Source: Wuchereria bancrofti
Lineage: Eukaryota > Nematoda > Chromadorea > Rhabditida > Onchocercidae
Assembly: GCA_005281725.1 (NCBI GenBank)
Contig: SSBO01000009.1
Location: forward strand, 9,083,795 to 9,147,794
DNA length: 64,000 bases
Direction: 5' to 3'
Each line of letters starts with the position of its first letter. Position 1 is the stretch's first letter. The translations under genes and the position numbers were made by a program. Positions 23,519 to 38,700 of the stretch are shown piece after piece. Under the pieces are notes generated by a model. That model was not told the origin of the DNA. It did no database searches and worked only from the letters and a program-made list of their open reading frames with translations.

Positions 23519-26500
23519 TCATGCGTAAAATGCAATAACTGGTATTTGACCGCCTTGAACACCTGTTCCATTTTTACTGTCAGCTGACGGAGTGAAATAA
23601 AAATTCACAGCGCTATTTTCGTCTTCGTCACTTCTCTGCTCCTTTTCAATGACAACCGTAACTTCAGTCATACCCTAAAATTTTAAATCGAGAAATTGAG
23701 AACATATCAGAAATGCACAGGAATAAAAAAGTTTCTTAACGTTAGTGGTAATTACAAAAATACAGATTCAAGACTCCAAAAAATCATTTAATCATGATTA
23801 ATAAATTACTTAAATCTTAATTTTAATTTTTACATTATCACGAATTTTATTGCTTTCATTACAGTCAAAATAGAAATCCATATAAATACATGAGCCAACT
23901 TTATACGACAAAAAAAAATCACTTCTTGGCCGAAAAAGCTTAAATCTCTGCCTTCCATTATAACTGATGCTGTATGTCTCACTTCCGGTTCAATCTGTTA
24001 AGAAAAAAAAAATTATAAAACAAAAAATAAAAAATCAGATTTAATTGTTGTTTAGTAAAAAAAAAGAGCTAACGTTACCGGAACAGGATGATTAAAATAC
24101 AGCAAAATTGGTTCTGAACTACCCGTTGAGGAAAGAATTGCCTTCTGACTTTCCAGTAATTCATCACCTCGTTTTAATTCCATCTTAACCTAAAATTTCA
24201 ACAAAATAACACTTTTTTTTTTTTTTTAAATAAAATAATCTCCTCTGAAATGATGAATAAAATTCCAGAATTTATGTCAGTTTTTAACATTCTGCAATCT
24301 TGCAACAATATCTATAAAAAGAAAATAAAATCAAAAATGACTTTAAAGAAAAAAAAAAAAACCTCATATTGTGAGTTTTTTTCACTACTACCATACAAAC
24401 CATAACCAGCAATATATATACGTTGATCAACTAGAAATTGAATACTATCACATCGTCCTCGATAACGCCATTGATTTGTCCTAGAAATGTTTTACAGATG
24501 CAAATTTCGAAAAATTCCTATGAAATACAAATTTTCCTTTGTGTATTAACATTATTTTATATTACGAAAGAAAAAAATTTTATAAAATAAAATAAATCTT
24601 CATATTTTCATGTCAAATAAAGTTTTAAACATTGCATTCCAAGAAAAAAAAGCAATTTTTGGTACTAAAATAGACAAACCCTTCCAAAGCTGTCTGAAAT
24701 CGAAGACATGAAAGTAACCCTAAACCATTGCGTTTATTTATTAGGAATGGTAATTGAGGCTTTTCTTCCGCAGCAAAATGTAAAAATATATCATTGATTT
24801 CCTGAAATGATTTAAATGATTTTTCTTCATTTTCAATATATACATGTATAGAGATATCAATTTTATTAATTGATTTATTTATTTATATAAATTTATATTT
24901 ATATATTATATCACTGCAATCTAATATCGGAAATAATAATAACTCTCCCGTTCTTCTTTCAACAGGAAAAACAAAAGTTATATACCTGACAAGTAAGCAA
25001 ACCCATTTTAGCCGGACCATTAGCAAATTCATAGATCGTCATTGCAGGAAAGCGAATGTGATATAAAGCATTGCCTAGCACATTTCGCACATTTACCTGT
25101 GAAACAGGTAAATTCCGTCTGCAAAAAAAAAAAAAAAATGAAAACGAATTAGAAGAAAGAAATTTGAATGAAATTCACAATAATCCTAAAGAATAAATTA
25201 AGACCCAATTAAAATATCGATGAAATTTTACAATTTAAGGATTGAAAATGGGAAATGTAACTGAATCAGAGCATTTTCAGTCTAAAAAAACTAAAAATTT
25301 TTTCAATTGCAAGGCGAAAATTTTTAAAAAAAAATGTAATTTACCTTCCACATTCAGCTTCTGCCCACTTTAAAGCTGCATCATAGACCAATTTTTCCTT
25401 GGTAAGAAGAGTATCACGAGATAAAATTTCCTCAAATAATGTAAAATCGATATCGCAAAAGGCATCCGACATTAGAACTCTTTCAGCATCCACTTCCACC
25501 AATTTCCAACATCTTAAAGATTGCAATAATTATGTTTGAATTAAATTTAAAAAAAAAAAATTGAAAAGGAAGTAAAAAAAAATGCTATCAAAAAATAAGT
25601 AAACCTAGAGTTTTTTAAGTATATTATTTTGAAAGGATTAACTTCAAAATTCTTGATCAAATGTTATTGCAAGTACTTACCTGTCCATTAGCTCCTGTTC
25701 ATCTTGGAAAAGTTGGCTTTGAGAAAGTAATAAACAAACATTTTCTGCTTTTAAATTAAAATTAAGAAAATCAATGACTGCATGTACCAGATGAGTTATC
25801 ATATATTTTTTTGCTGCATAGAGCGTAGAGAGAGCATTTGAAGAATCCAATTCAATACTATCACAATAAAGATATCTGAAGAAATTTCGTAAAAAAAAAA
25901 AAAAAACAATGATTCAAGTGGTTAACTATAATTAGCTATATTATAGATTTTAAAAATTTAAAAGTTGAAATTGTAATCAATGCTAAGAAAGTACCAAAAC
26001 AAACTTAAGTAAAATTTTGAATGCAACTGGTTCTATATCTGGTAACCTAATTTCATTATGCTTTTCGAATCCACCATTGAACATAGCATTAAATGGTGCT
26101 GATGCTATTGCCAAAATATACGAATGCGCCGGAAATCGCTCTGTATTCTAAAAATTAAACTTAGAATACTCATTAAATTAAAAAAAAAAGGAAACAAGAA
26201 ATTAAAATTATAAAAAAGATACAAAATGAACAGAGAAAAAAGTATTTTGATTATTTTTTAATGATAATACCAACTTCATCGATACCAACAATAAAGTGAA
26301 CATCAGCAAGCCATTCATTAAGATACATTAAAGCATTCCGTTCTCTTAATGTTGGTTTAAATCCATTTTCATTAGAATTTCGTCTTACTGTAATTAAACT
26401 TCAAATAATTCATAAAATTTTCATTACTAAAGTATTAAGACAAAAATAATTAAATTCAACAAATTATTCTAATTTAATCGAAATAATGAAATAAAATAGA

Positions 26501-27255
26501 GAAGAGGAAAAAAACACCTTTGAATCGTTTGCATTTTAAAATTTTGAAACAATACTTAAAATAAAATTTGAATGAAATAAAATTGAAATAGAATTTGAAA
26601 TAATACTAACCAATTTTCTTTCGTGGTGCACGTGATAATGTGCCACCAACTGGTATGGTAATACTTACACTATTATAATTTTCTTTAACCATTGAAACGA
26701 ACTGTGGTAACTGAGATTGTGAAAGCTCCAAATTCTCCGCAAAATTCTTTAAATTACTTATTACAATAGGATCAATTAATTAATAAAATTTTTATGATTA
26801 AAAATTAAATAAAAAATAAAAAAGGGAAATTAACCTGTTGATTGTAACATTCACCACTGTGAAATGTTATACACTTGACAGATGTTACGAATTGCTGATT
26901 ACTATTATCACTAGTGCTAGATTCAAAATTTACGCACTGAAGATTTGATATATCGTCAGCAGATGATATATTTTGCATTCCATCTCCTTGTTGAAAACCT
27001 CAAAATATAAAAATTAATTTTTTGAATAATAAATGAATAAAGCAAATATCAGTTACTATCTATCCTTCAATTCAATATTACTTAGCTATTTGATACTAAT
27101 CATATATCTTGAAAGAAGAAGGATTATTCTCACTATTGCAAATAAATAGAGCGATAATTGTTCCTTTCCTCAATTAATTTAGATATAATGAAAAAAAAAA
27201 AAAAAAAAAAAAGAAAACAATAATTACCTGATCCACTCTGCACCGTATCCGACAT
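23519..27255 (-). CDS. BTB-BACK-PHR domain protein (BTBD3/BTBD6-like)
   Basis: Proteins of this architecture usually act as substrate adaptors for Cullin-3 ubiquitin ligases. Thirteen exons, all in phase (5' to 3'): 27228-27255, 26835-26998, 26611-26746, 26275-26387, 26005-26147, 25681-25875, 25345-25512, 24986-25118, 24680-24801, 24363-24480, 24079-24189, 23923-23994 and 23519-23674; 552 residues. After a variable N-terminus of about 115 residues comes the BTB fold (LADVHFIVG, then FPAHSYILAIASAPFNAMF and DIEPVAFKILLKYLYCD, about 120-215). A BACK domain follows (CWKLVEVDAE to KWAEAECGRR, about 225-340). A C-terminal PHR beta domain carries NQWRYRGRCDSIQFLVD and IYIAGYGLYGS (about 395-552). 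The start ATG at 27255 encodes MSDTVQSGS and is preceded about 48 bp upstream by a TTCTCAG that could be a spliced-leader acceptor. It lies 1.07 kb downstream of TTC17 on the same strand. Confidence 0.9.
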
Positions 27256-28326
27256 TACCGCATATTAGTTTATTTCACTGATTCGGCCCTTAAACATGAA
27301 GGTCTGAGAACAACAGAAAAAAAACTACATATCTTAAGTTATAAAAAAAAGCACTCCAATAGCTAATTATCAAACCCTACTCAAATCAAATTTCAAATTA
27401 TTTAATCGACTATAATCATATTATGTTACAGTTCGATAATTTTCTAATCTCAAGGGTTTTTAAAAAGTTATAAAACCGACCTACATCTTACGAAAAAATC
27501 TTAATGCACATCATGATAATATGCTATTATATAAATAAAATAATATAACCAAATAGCATTCAATTATTATTAAGAATTTAAAATTGTGACATCTCGAAGA
27601 ATATATATATATATATATTCTAAAGATTTAAATTATTATTTCATTTATAATTTCAAACAAATAACGATAAAATAAAAATCACAACCAATACAAAATTCCA
27701 GAATACAACAAAGGCAAACTAATACACGCATTATGAGCATAATAATATGAAAGTACCATAAATATCATCCAACTAGAAAAGAAAAAAAATTTCTCATAAA
27801 TTTAATACCTCCTTACTGGCCAACAAAATGAGTAAAATAACTAACATAGTAGTTGTTAAAATTGAACGATAAATCATCGATAATTGCAATAATAACAAAA
27901 ACATAAATAGGATATGACAATTAATTACATAAAATAAATAATGGAACAAAATAATTAATAAAAATCTAGCAGTTATCGGTTCATAATAAAATAGAAATGA
28001 ACTGAAAAGAAGGATATGATGAGTGGATAACAACAATAAAAAAAAAGAATAAATAGTTAAGAGAATGTAATAATTAGAAAATAATTAGTTTCTTTAGAGA
28101 TTACTGATCATAAACAAAATAAGTTACATTTTAGTAATAGAATAACTAGTCTAATCTAATTAAATTTATAAAACTGCCGTTATTGATTAACATTACCATG
28201 TAAAAGATTATATATCATATTTTGCATTGCGATAAATCATGCAAACAAATTAAAGCAATTAAATGTACAAAAGTTTATATTACTATTTTACAAATTATAA
28301 AGATTTCAAAGAGCATTTTCAAAAAG
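27256..28326. other. Spacer between TTC17 and the BTB gene
   Basis: AT-rich, with an (AT)n patch at about 27601-27620. It holds the TTC17 3' UTR and the BTB promoter or trans-splice region. The frame at 27794-28036 (-) is a hydrophobic low-complexity artefact. Confidence 0.5.
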
Positions 28327-31300
28327 CTACGATTGTACAGATGAATTTTTAGCAAAACAATAAATTGTACGAATTCGTTCCTTTGCTGGTTCAAAATTGG
28401 TTTGCATTGACAACGTCGAATAATAGAACATTAATGCATGCTGATATTTTTCCTGAAATTTAGTTGAAAAATTTTTTGAAATTTAAACGAATCTGAAACA
28501 TCATCTCCGCATTAATACTTTCTTTTAATATAACTTTAACTTTCTTGATACAACTTTTACTCTCATTTTATAGTGATAATTTTTAATCTAACTTTAAATT
28601 CTTTTAAACTAAAAATAAAAATATAAAGTAATATGATGAGGAAAAAGATATTCATTCATTGCCTTCAAACCTACTAACAGTAACAAATGTAATTCAAATA
28701 CGAATAATAATAATAATATCATAAAAAACTAGAACTAAGCAATAACTGAGAATGAAAAACACAATTCACCAGTACTAACAGAGAAACATATTTAAATTTA
28801 TAACTAAACAACTAATGGATAAGAAAATTTTTATAATTTACCAATGAAGCATAAATATTAGCAAGAGTAAAGTGTATAGCAACAAGTTTGGGTGAAATTT
28901 TTAGTGCAAAGCCACCAGCAATTAAAGCACTATGCAAAAGTCCTGCTTGTTGATATATATTAGCCATACTGACTAAAGCTACATCCTGAAAAAAAAAATC
29001 ATCTACAATTTTTAGATAAAAAAGAAAATCTTTTTTTTTTTATTTACCTATAATTGCTTTATTCATTGTAATTGACTTTGTAATTATAAATATTAAAGTT
29101 TAAACTTTTGGAATTACAAATATTAGACTTTCATTGATTAAAAACCCTATAGATTTTATATAATTTCACATCATGTATAATAAAGTATAAAAATATGAAC
29201 TGTTCTTTAATTTATACAAATAAAAAAAAAAAATCACTCTCATATTCGGCGGTGCTGAATTCAATGACTGTCTAAGACAGTTAAGCGCATTCACAGCATC
29301 ACCTTTTACACGCCAATATAAAGCTGAAGCAGTTGATAACGACCAATGTACACCATCTTTATCTAAAAATAAAAATAACTGTAATATATTTGAAAAACAA
29401 AAAATTAAAAGTATTATCTTAAGTTATTTCTTTCTAACCAAAATTACTTTTTATAATTTCAATTAATAATTTTTAAACAATTTACTGAAAATACCATAAT
29501 TTTGTTTTATACAAAACATAGACATTAATAATAGAATAACATGATTACTTTCATAATCTATTTTAAAAGATAAGAAGGGAAGAAAAAAAAATTACCACGT
29601 GCAAATGATAATGCCATTGCATCTTTCAGCCTTTTAGCAACCACTTCAACTCGATCTTTTTCTTTTCCCAGTTTCAGAAACGCCTTAAAATTATTAAATC
29701 ACAAGAAAAATTCATAAAGCAAATGATAATAGCAATATTATCAAATTTTGAAAAAAAAAAAAACGCACACAAACATGAATGATAACATGAATATATATTT
29801 GATATGTTGTAATTAAAGATAAACTTACAAAATATGCATAGCTAATCAACATTTCATTATCAATAGTTTTGTCTTAAATGTTTTCCTGACAGAAATTTAA
29901 AACATACATCTGTTAGCCCTTTTTCAGGTTTGTAATGAATAAATTGATGGCGAAGATGATAAGCTGGTAAATGATCAAGAGTGAGAAGCGGTGAAGATGA
30001 TTGCAATTCCGGACAAACCGGTTCGAAATCGTCACTTAAATCAACTGATGCTTGAAAATCAATGAATTCACTCAGATTTACACCTTTGGCTGTTACAGAT
30101 AGCCAAGTCAGTGTGTTCTGCTCTCGAACAACCGCTAAACTCTGAAAGTTAATAAATCCAGTTTCATAGAAGTATTTTAAATTTAAATTTCCATAAAATT
30201 TAAATTTTCCATAGAATAAAAATAATCGAAAAAAAGCAAAAACATTAGCATTTTAAATTAAGGAACAATAATAGCAGAGACAGTTAATATGATTAGCAGT
30301 ATACAACTATCTCAATCCATATACTTCAATTTTGCTTATCAAGTTGGCAATTTATTTTCAAGTTAACCTCACTGGCATTACCAAAACTACAAATTAATAG
30401 AGAAGAATGAAACGTGTCACTTCATGTAACACTTGTTAACTTTGTTAGAAATCGTTAAATTTGGAGTGCTTCTCATATCATTTAAATTACTAACCATTTT
30501 AGTGCTTGCACAAAAATTACTGTTTGGTGTACGTTTTGATGGCAATGGCATATGAGGGAAGCCACTTGTGATTTGATGTTTAAACGGCAGCGGTAATTGC
30601 TGTAATAATGTGTTATAAAACGCACAATACTTGTTTGGAATGAATCATAATAATTTTACTTTTTTAAATTTTTAAATATTTTCAGACGGCAAAAAAAAAA
30701 ATGAAAAGTACATCGAACTGTTCATCCAATTAATAAAAAGTTAACGAAATAAAAATTTTCATACTGATGGAAGTGGTATATCAAAAGCAATCATTTTTCG
30801 TCGTTCTGGAACACGTGCTAAAGTCAATCGACCCTTAAAACTTCAAATTACGAAAAGGAAAAAGTAATAAAAATAACGAATAATAAAGGGATAAGAATAA
30901 AAAGCAACAATTAAAAAAAGGAATAGAGAATTTAAAAAGTTAACGGATTTTTGAGAGAGATAAATGTAAAATTATACAAGTACTCATTTATTGTACATAA
31001 AGTCAATTTACCTGTGGTATAATTATTTTGTCAACAGATACATCTATCACCCAAGAATCAATCATTTCATTTTCCTTTTGCACATCATTTTCCGTAAATA
31101 GGATCTAAATTTCGCAATTACAACACAAAGACATTTGTTTTATCATAAATTCTCCTTTTTAGAATATCAATCAAAACAATTGAATCAGATTAAATATTTT
31201 GTTAAATAAAAAAAAATGATACAAATTCGTATATAGCATAAGAAACACAAATTTGTTCTTCAATAATTCACTACTTCAACAAATCAAAAATTTGAGTAAA

Positions 31301-32704
31301 CCTCGCTTTGAAAAAAATTTTTTGTTGAAGGAGCAGACATTTTTTGGATTTTTCGTAAGCTTTTTTCAGCTCCATAATCCAATGGAATCTGAAATAATCT
31401 TACTCAAAAATGCAATTCCATTTTTGGTTGAATTCATAAAAAGCAGAAATATTAAGACATTCTACAATAAATTACAAACCAACGTGAAATGATAAGAAAA
31501 AATCAATATTAAAAGTAAGGCAAATATATTAAATTTGATATTAATTTTTTTTAATTTGGATAGAGAAGAATGTGAGTAAATAATTCCTTATATTAATGTA
31601 TTCTTGATGAACATAAGTTTTCTGAGAATGAAGAAAAAAGAAAAATGTCAATGAAGAAACAGTACCTCATCAGAAACACTCATATTTTTCTTTTGTTCAA
31701 CAACCCTTGTTTGTTTGATCAATTGCTCCTGCACTTTTTTTTTAGTTTCTGTAAGCGGAAAAGAAGCAAAATTAAGAAAATCGGATAAGAGAAATTTTGT
31801 TTTGAGTTCAAAATGCACAAAAGCCGTTTGCAAAATCAAATTATTTAACTTCAATGTCATTCTTTCCCACTTTTTCTAATAGTATTCTTTTATTTATTTA
31901 TTTTTTGCTTTACAAATTTTGGAAAAATTATAGGATCCGATCGCGAATTTTAACCTAGTAATTATCAGAGTTATAAAACGACTTCTAATATGCTATTATC
32001 TAATATTAGTCTGATTACTGTTTAGTAGATTGAATTTGAAACAATAACATAACAATATTGACATAGCTCTTACCATTGATACTGCTTGGATTTACCAATA
32101 AAACAAACGGTGCAAACGAAAAAGCACGCTTGCAAGAATCCTGAAATGAATTTTCAATAAATACCACTAAATCAAAAAAAATCTCAAATTCAAATCTACA
32201 CTTGTCATTACTTCATCATTTATTAAGTTGCATAGCAAAGTATAGCTTAAAAAAATCATTAAGATATTTCATTTCATCTTACTTTATTATTGCTCAAGTA
32301 ATAGAGTTAAATAAAGGGATATTACTGTTTTTAAATATATCTCACTCACATTTGTTTTAATATTTTAACTGCATAGCACGTGAAGTTCACTTAGAGTGTA
32401 AATCAAAGAAAACTTAGAAGATTAAGGACTAAGAAGAAAAAAGCAATATCACTCACCTCTTTGCTTTCTTTGTTCATGTCACAAGTTATTCCAATAAATG
32501 CACCTTCCTTGGACATTGTGAAACATCGATCGCTACGAGTACCAAGACAATAAACATTTGGTTCCGCTTCAGAACAACAGCGCAAATGTAATCGTTCAGC
32601 AATTAATTTTTGTTCATTCTAAAAAGATATAATTCTTTTTTGAATCCATTTATTTTATTTAGTTTTACAGTTTTTAATCAAAATTTTGCTGTAAAAATTA
32701 GTCG

Positions 32705-32756
<52 letters not shown>

Positions 32757-35700
32757 TTATAGAATTAATATTCAGATTTTTTCTGTCCTTTAATTTTGTG
32801 TGAAAAAGACCGAAAAACTTCAAAAAATACGAGAAAAATGTTAAGGAAAAATTAAACTTTAATTAAGATACAATGAAGCATAATAAAAATCGGAGAAAAT
32901 AAACAATCCGGTAATAATATTTCTTACTTTACTCAAACATTTCAATGCATGAAGTACGGCAACAGCTGGTTCAAATAACGGATCCAGAATAACTGCAGCA
33001 CGAATATGTGCCAGTGCGATAATATGTTTGTTTTGAAGAATTTTTACAATTCCAATCAAAAAATGTGTTATGGGCTAAAAATTTTTTGCAATCAAATTAG
33101 GAAAAAAAGCCAACTCACATGCTAATTTATAAAAACAATTTAATAGAAATTAAAATAAATGATAAAGAAATATTTAGTTTATATCATAAATATATGGCCA
33201 ATTTTTTATTGACCATTTTTTCTTGCATGCATTTCCTACTGCACAAGAGAGGAAGTAAAAAAAAAGAAAAGGAAATAAAAAAAAAAAATTCCACATTCAC
33301 CATGGACTGAAGTCACGAGGTAGCCGTAATTGTAAAGAAATTGTAAAATAAGCCTAAACTTTTTCGCATGTTCAAATTTAGAAATTAATATTTTTACTTT
33401 TGATTCCTTAAGTTATTTGAATTCAGCTTAAAATCAATGTATTTGATTAACATTAAAAGTATTTCGAGTCGTAAAATTTTTTTTTATACTAAAAATAGAA
33501 TTTGAATTCCACCTACAATAGAATGTTTAAATCGAAAATTACAAAATAAAGAAAATAAACCTCATTCGGATCAATACGAATAGCATTGTTCAACAGTAAA
33601 GCAGCATCATTTAGATGATCATTATAATTAGAACCAGAACGGATAACAATCTGTGCTAGCTGCACCAATGCAATATCAGCGTATCGTTCTGACTGAATAT
33701 AATAAATAGTAATGACAGGAAAAAAGTAGAACATATTTTACATCTGTTAATTTCATATAATAATTTAATTTTAATCATAAAATTTAAATTCAAGTAAATA
33801 AGAGATAAGGGAAAATACGATATACAAGATGCGTAATCATGAGAAATGATATAAAGATGAATGAATGGAAGGATAAGATGAACGATAGAATATGATAAAA
33901 TGAGTAGTACCAAATAATATTGAAATTCATAAGCAATTTTTAAAAATGAAAAAAAAAATGAAAATAAAGATTACAGAAAAATTGCGATGGAAAAAAATAG
34001 AAGTGAAATAACACTATAAAACAGCTTATGAAACTAAAATCAACATTACATAAATTTGTTTGTTTGTAATTTTTTAAAAATCTAACACAGAGATTTATAT
34101 TTGTGGAGTAAAAAATAAAAAATAAATATGAAAATAAAAATAACAAAAAAAGGAGAAAAAAAAAACAAAAATAAAATTTATATTTGTAGAGTAAAAAACA
34201 CGAAAAAAAAATGAAAAAAGAATCTAATAAGTTATTCTTAAAAAAAAAAAATCTTACTTAAAAAAATCTTACTTAGCCTATCCTTAATTCCAGAACCTTG
34301 GCAAAACAACATATGCAAGTCATATATGATTTGCAATGATGTTCAGAAAAAAGAAATTTTAACCTGCATCTGTAATGCTGCACGAAGACATGTAATTGCT
34401 TCACCCGGCGCACCGACAATTCGCCAATACAAAGCCGCTAAGTTGTAAACTAACCACTGCGGTCCAATTTCCTGTAATTTGATTTGATAAAAATAAGAAA
34501 AAATAAAAGTACAAATAAAAAAAAGTCTAATAAGAACATGAATCTCATTTTTTCGAAATGTGAAAGTATTTATCAAAATTAGCAATAATTAAGATAAATT
34601 ATTCAGTCCAAACTCAGCAAAAAATCACATTAAACAAGTTCTGTTTATAAAAATAAATGTTCGGAGTATAAAAAAAGGAAAAAAAAAACTAACATATCTC
34701 ATAAGAGTTCCGATACGTTGCGCAATATCCGCTTCAGTAATTTTATCATCCATAATTTTCAAAAATACCGCTTGAAGCTTATCTTCCGCAAGTTGTAACG
34801 AGGGACCACTTGCTGCAGCTGCATGAATACCAGGCAGCTGAAAAATCTTCTGCTAACACGATTGGTAGCACGATCTAATTTCACAATTTAAGAATAGCTT
34901 AGTTTTTTTGAATGTTGATTCTTACTACAACCCTAGAAATGGATTCAAAAAGCTAATGTAACTAAGAACGACATTAGCTTTGAAAAAAAAAGGATGCAGA
35001 AAACGCAAATTACCTAAAAATAGTCTTTCAACATGCTAAAATACTTTGAATCATTTCAGGACATTCAAAACTGCTGGCCACTACTACTAGTTATTACTGG
35101 TGTTAGAATGAATTCTTTCATTTGAAATTAAACATTATAAAGATGTCAAGTTACCTCAAGTATAGCTGGTAGCGATTCTTCAGATATGTAACTGCTACAA
35201 ACAGGTGGTTGCCACGGTAATGGATGTTCCTCACCATCATTCAGGCCAAGATATTTGCCAAGCAAATCAGATGACCTAATTTAAAAGCATAATAAAATAC
35301 AATTGATAACTATCTTTTAAAAAGAGGGAAAGACTCAACATTACAATTAATATGGAAAGATCACTTGAATCCTTTGTTGTCAGGACTTAAAAAAAGTTGC
35401 GGAAGACGTTCCGATGTTGGTAGTGGGAAATGCCAATAACTGCTCTCACATAATGTTTTATTAGGCCAACTGCTGCCCAAATAATTCTCCAAAAGTTTAT
35501 TGGTTGATGATAATCTGGAAGAATTTCAACTACTAACATCAAGAATGCATGAAATTATAATTTCTAAAAAACAAAATTAACTGAAAATTTCAATATTTAT
35601 TAAGGTAAATATTACTCGAATAAAGTTTGTCTTCGCACAAAAAATCGAAATTTCAAATTTATAATTTACAGCTTTCGTGGATAAATTGGCTTATCAACTG

Positions 35701-38700
35701 GCTCATCCATATTCATTTCTTTCATTAGCTTCAGTTTCTCCAAAAATACAGTTAGTTCGTAAGAATCATTCAAATTTTCCACAACAGTACGCGCATTATA
35801 TTTTGGTGTCTGCAATGTGTTTTCTATTGATGCAATTTTATCTGCCTTTGCAATATTTTGAATGTTCAACTTTTAAAACTTATCAATTTATTTTATTTAA
35901 ATCTAGCTAAATAATAAGAAAAAATGAATTATGAAACATGAAACTAGTCAAATTTTTTTTTGACAAATAGTAGGAAGAAACAAAAGATTTCAGCAAAATG
36001 ATTCAAATACTTTCTTAGCATTGCTTTACTAACCATATCCATCATAAAAACTTTCCTGGTTATTATAACTAAAAGACAAAGGAACATTCCAGTACTCTAA
36101 AATCTGTACCACGGTTAAATGAAAATTGAAATGAACACCAGTAATTCTCAGCAATATCGATCATAAAATATTGATCAGTGCAACATACCACAGAAATTTT
36201 AAATTATGGTAAAAAATTTTTGCTTAAAAATTCATGGCAAATAATTTGAATTTTATGTAAGCTATCATTCAACAAATTTTTCTAATTCAAAAAACATACA
36301 TTTTTTGCTGCATTTCGCTTAACGCTTGCCACAAGTTTACGATGTTTTTCTTCACGAACAGCTCGATAATTACGCCAATCACTTACGCTACAATGCATTA
36401 CTAAACGACCTGATACCGATACCGAACGGCAATTGGAATCTATAATCATTGTACTTATTAATGTATATCAGATATAATTTGAAATAAGGAAATGTATAAA
36501 CTTATTTAGTATCCCACGAATCTAATTCCAATACAATTATTAAATATAGAAATTTAAATTTTAAGAAGTACTGTTGTACATATTAAGAAAGACTTACAAG
36601 GTAGACTACCATATGTGAAATAGTCATGAATTAGAGCAGATTGTACTTTTTCTTCAAGGCCTACAACGTTTTCTTTTGCACTTTCTTTCATCTTCTTTAT
36701 TGCTTCATGTCTTAAAAACAAAACAAATAAATAGTTTAAGAAATAACTCTATTTTTAAATTAATTAGTATTAATCATTAAACTGAAAATGAATAATTAAC
36801 AATACTCTATAGGAAAAAATATAGGAATTAATCATGAAGCAAACATTCTCATACTTGTCATTATATAAATTTTTCTCTCTAATTGTATGAAGTAAATTTT
36901 TGTGCTGTTCTTCCATTGCACTGATTAATTTTTGATCGCATTTCAGTGCTGCTGCCTAAAAAATCAGATAATATTTTTAAATAAATGGACTAAACTTTTA
37001 TCAGACGTCCTGCAGTGGTGTTATAAGTCCAATTCATTAATTTTTATAAGATATAATAGAATGATACGAATGGATACCAAAATTGACAAGACACATTCCA
37101 CTTTATCTTCACCACTGTAACTTAAATTCTTAATTATATTGATCCAAATTGATTTAGATAGAGCAGAAATATCATTAGGAATATTATAAAACAAACCTTA
37201 ACTTGAGCATTTTTCATTGATGGATCAATTGAAAAAGTAATATCATACTGCTCAATTGCTTCCGATCGATTTTGTACTAATGCATATGCATCAGCAAGGG
37301 CCATATGTATCACAGCATTATTGATTTTCAATAATGCTAACTAAAAAAATCGTAAATTATGATAAAGTTTATTTGGGGTTGTATTTTTCATTTGACAGAA
37401 AGACAAGCCTGATAAAGAATAATAGCATCTGAGGGATAACCAGCACGATGTACCAAATTTCCAAAATCAAACTGAGTACGAGCTTGCATTTTCCTGCAAA
37501 ATGTAAAAAAAAAAACCATTGTCAAGGAGTTTAAAAATTAGCTGGAAAGCCATAGCAAATATTGAAAAAAAAAATTTTTTTCAATGAAAAAAATTCATTT
37601 TCTCCATTTTCTAAGGATTTTATTTCAAGGATTCTCTTTTTCTAAAGAATTCCTCCATTTTCTAAGGATTTCATTCTCCCTTCTAAAAAGAAAAAAAAAA
37701 AAAGACAATCCTGGATAAAGATGAAGAACTGCAAAACGTATAGCTACGAGAGATTCTTTGGTGTATCCAAATATAATTAAACTGATAGACAACCTTTCAA
37801 TATCAATAATTTTTAGCAAAATAAAGTTTCAGAAATTTCCTGTTTCTGTTCGAGAGAAAAAAAATAGAAAAAATGATTCGATCATATAATTTACTTTGTT
37901 GTAAAGTGAAGAGCACGTCGAAAACATTCCACAGCTTTTGGAGCATCACCTTTAATTCGCCAATACAGAGCTGCTAAACGCAAAAACGAATCACTAGTTG
38001 GTTTCTAAAATCATTCTACGTTATCTATTCGTAAAATATTTAAAAAAAAAAACTAAAAAAATCCTCTATTTTTCATGACAACAAAATGGAAAAAGTGAAA
38101 AATGACCATTTCTAATGCTTTTGCAACATGGCTACCAAATTCAGTGGTTGAGTAAGTTGGAGGAAGTAACTTTTGAAATGCTGCTTCAGGGATGATTTTT
38201 AGTTTGTCACGCTGCTGCATAGACTAAAAAGACATACATAAAAAGTAATAAAAGGTTTCAATTAATAATTGATATTTTTTTCTATATTCTGATAAAAAAT
38301 TGATTCTTTTTTCTGATTTTTTTTTCTTAGTTCTATTGGTTACCAGCAGAAGCAATAAGAAAAACTAATTGTACAAAATATATTTTAATATAAAAACATT
38401 TTTTTTTTTTTGTTGTTGTTGTGATATTAATATCATACCGGAAAATGTTCGAAAGCATACATACTGAATTGTAAATCATACGTACAGTGTGGTTCGACTC
38501 TTGGCTTTTGCTCATCATCACTAAATTCAACACTGGCTAAGATCTCCAAGCTGAAAATTTTATGCTGCAAGAAATTAAGCGAAATCAGAATTTATGTAGA
38601 AAGAAGCTTCAAATAACTTAATTCATGTTAAATGAACAACTAACATGAAGATGAGAGCAATCCACCATGTTCATCTACCTATGTCAACATAAGTTAGCAT

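Noticed and set aside
27794..28036. 80-residue hydrophobic frame between TTC17 and the BTB gene
   Set aside because: AT-rich low-complexity composition with no splice or homology support.
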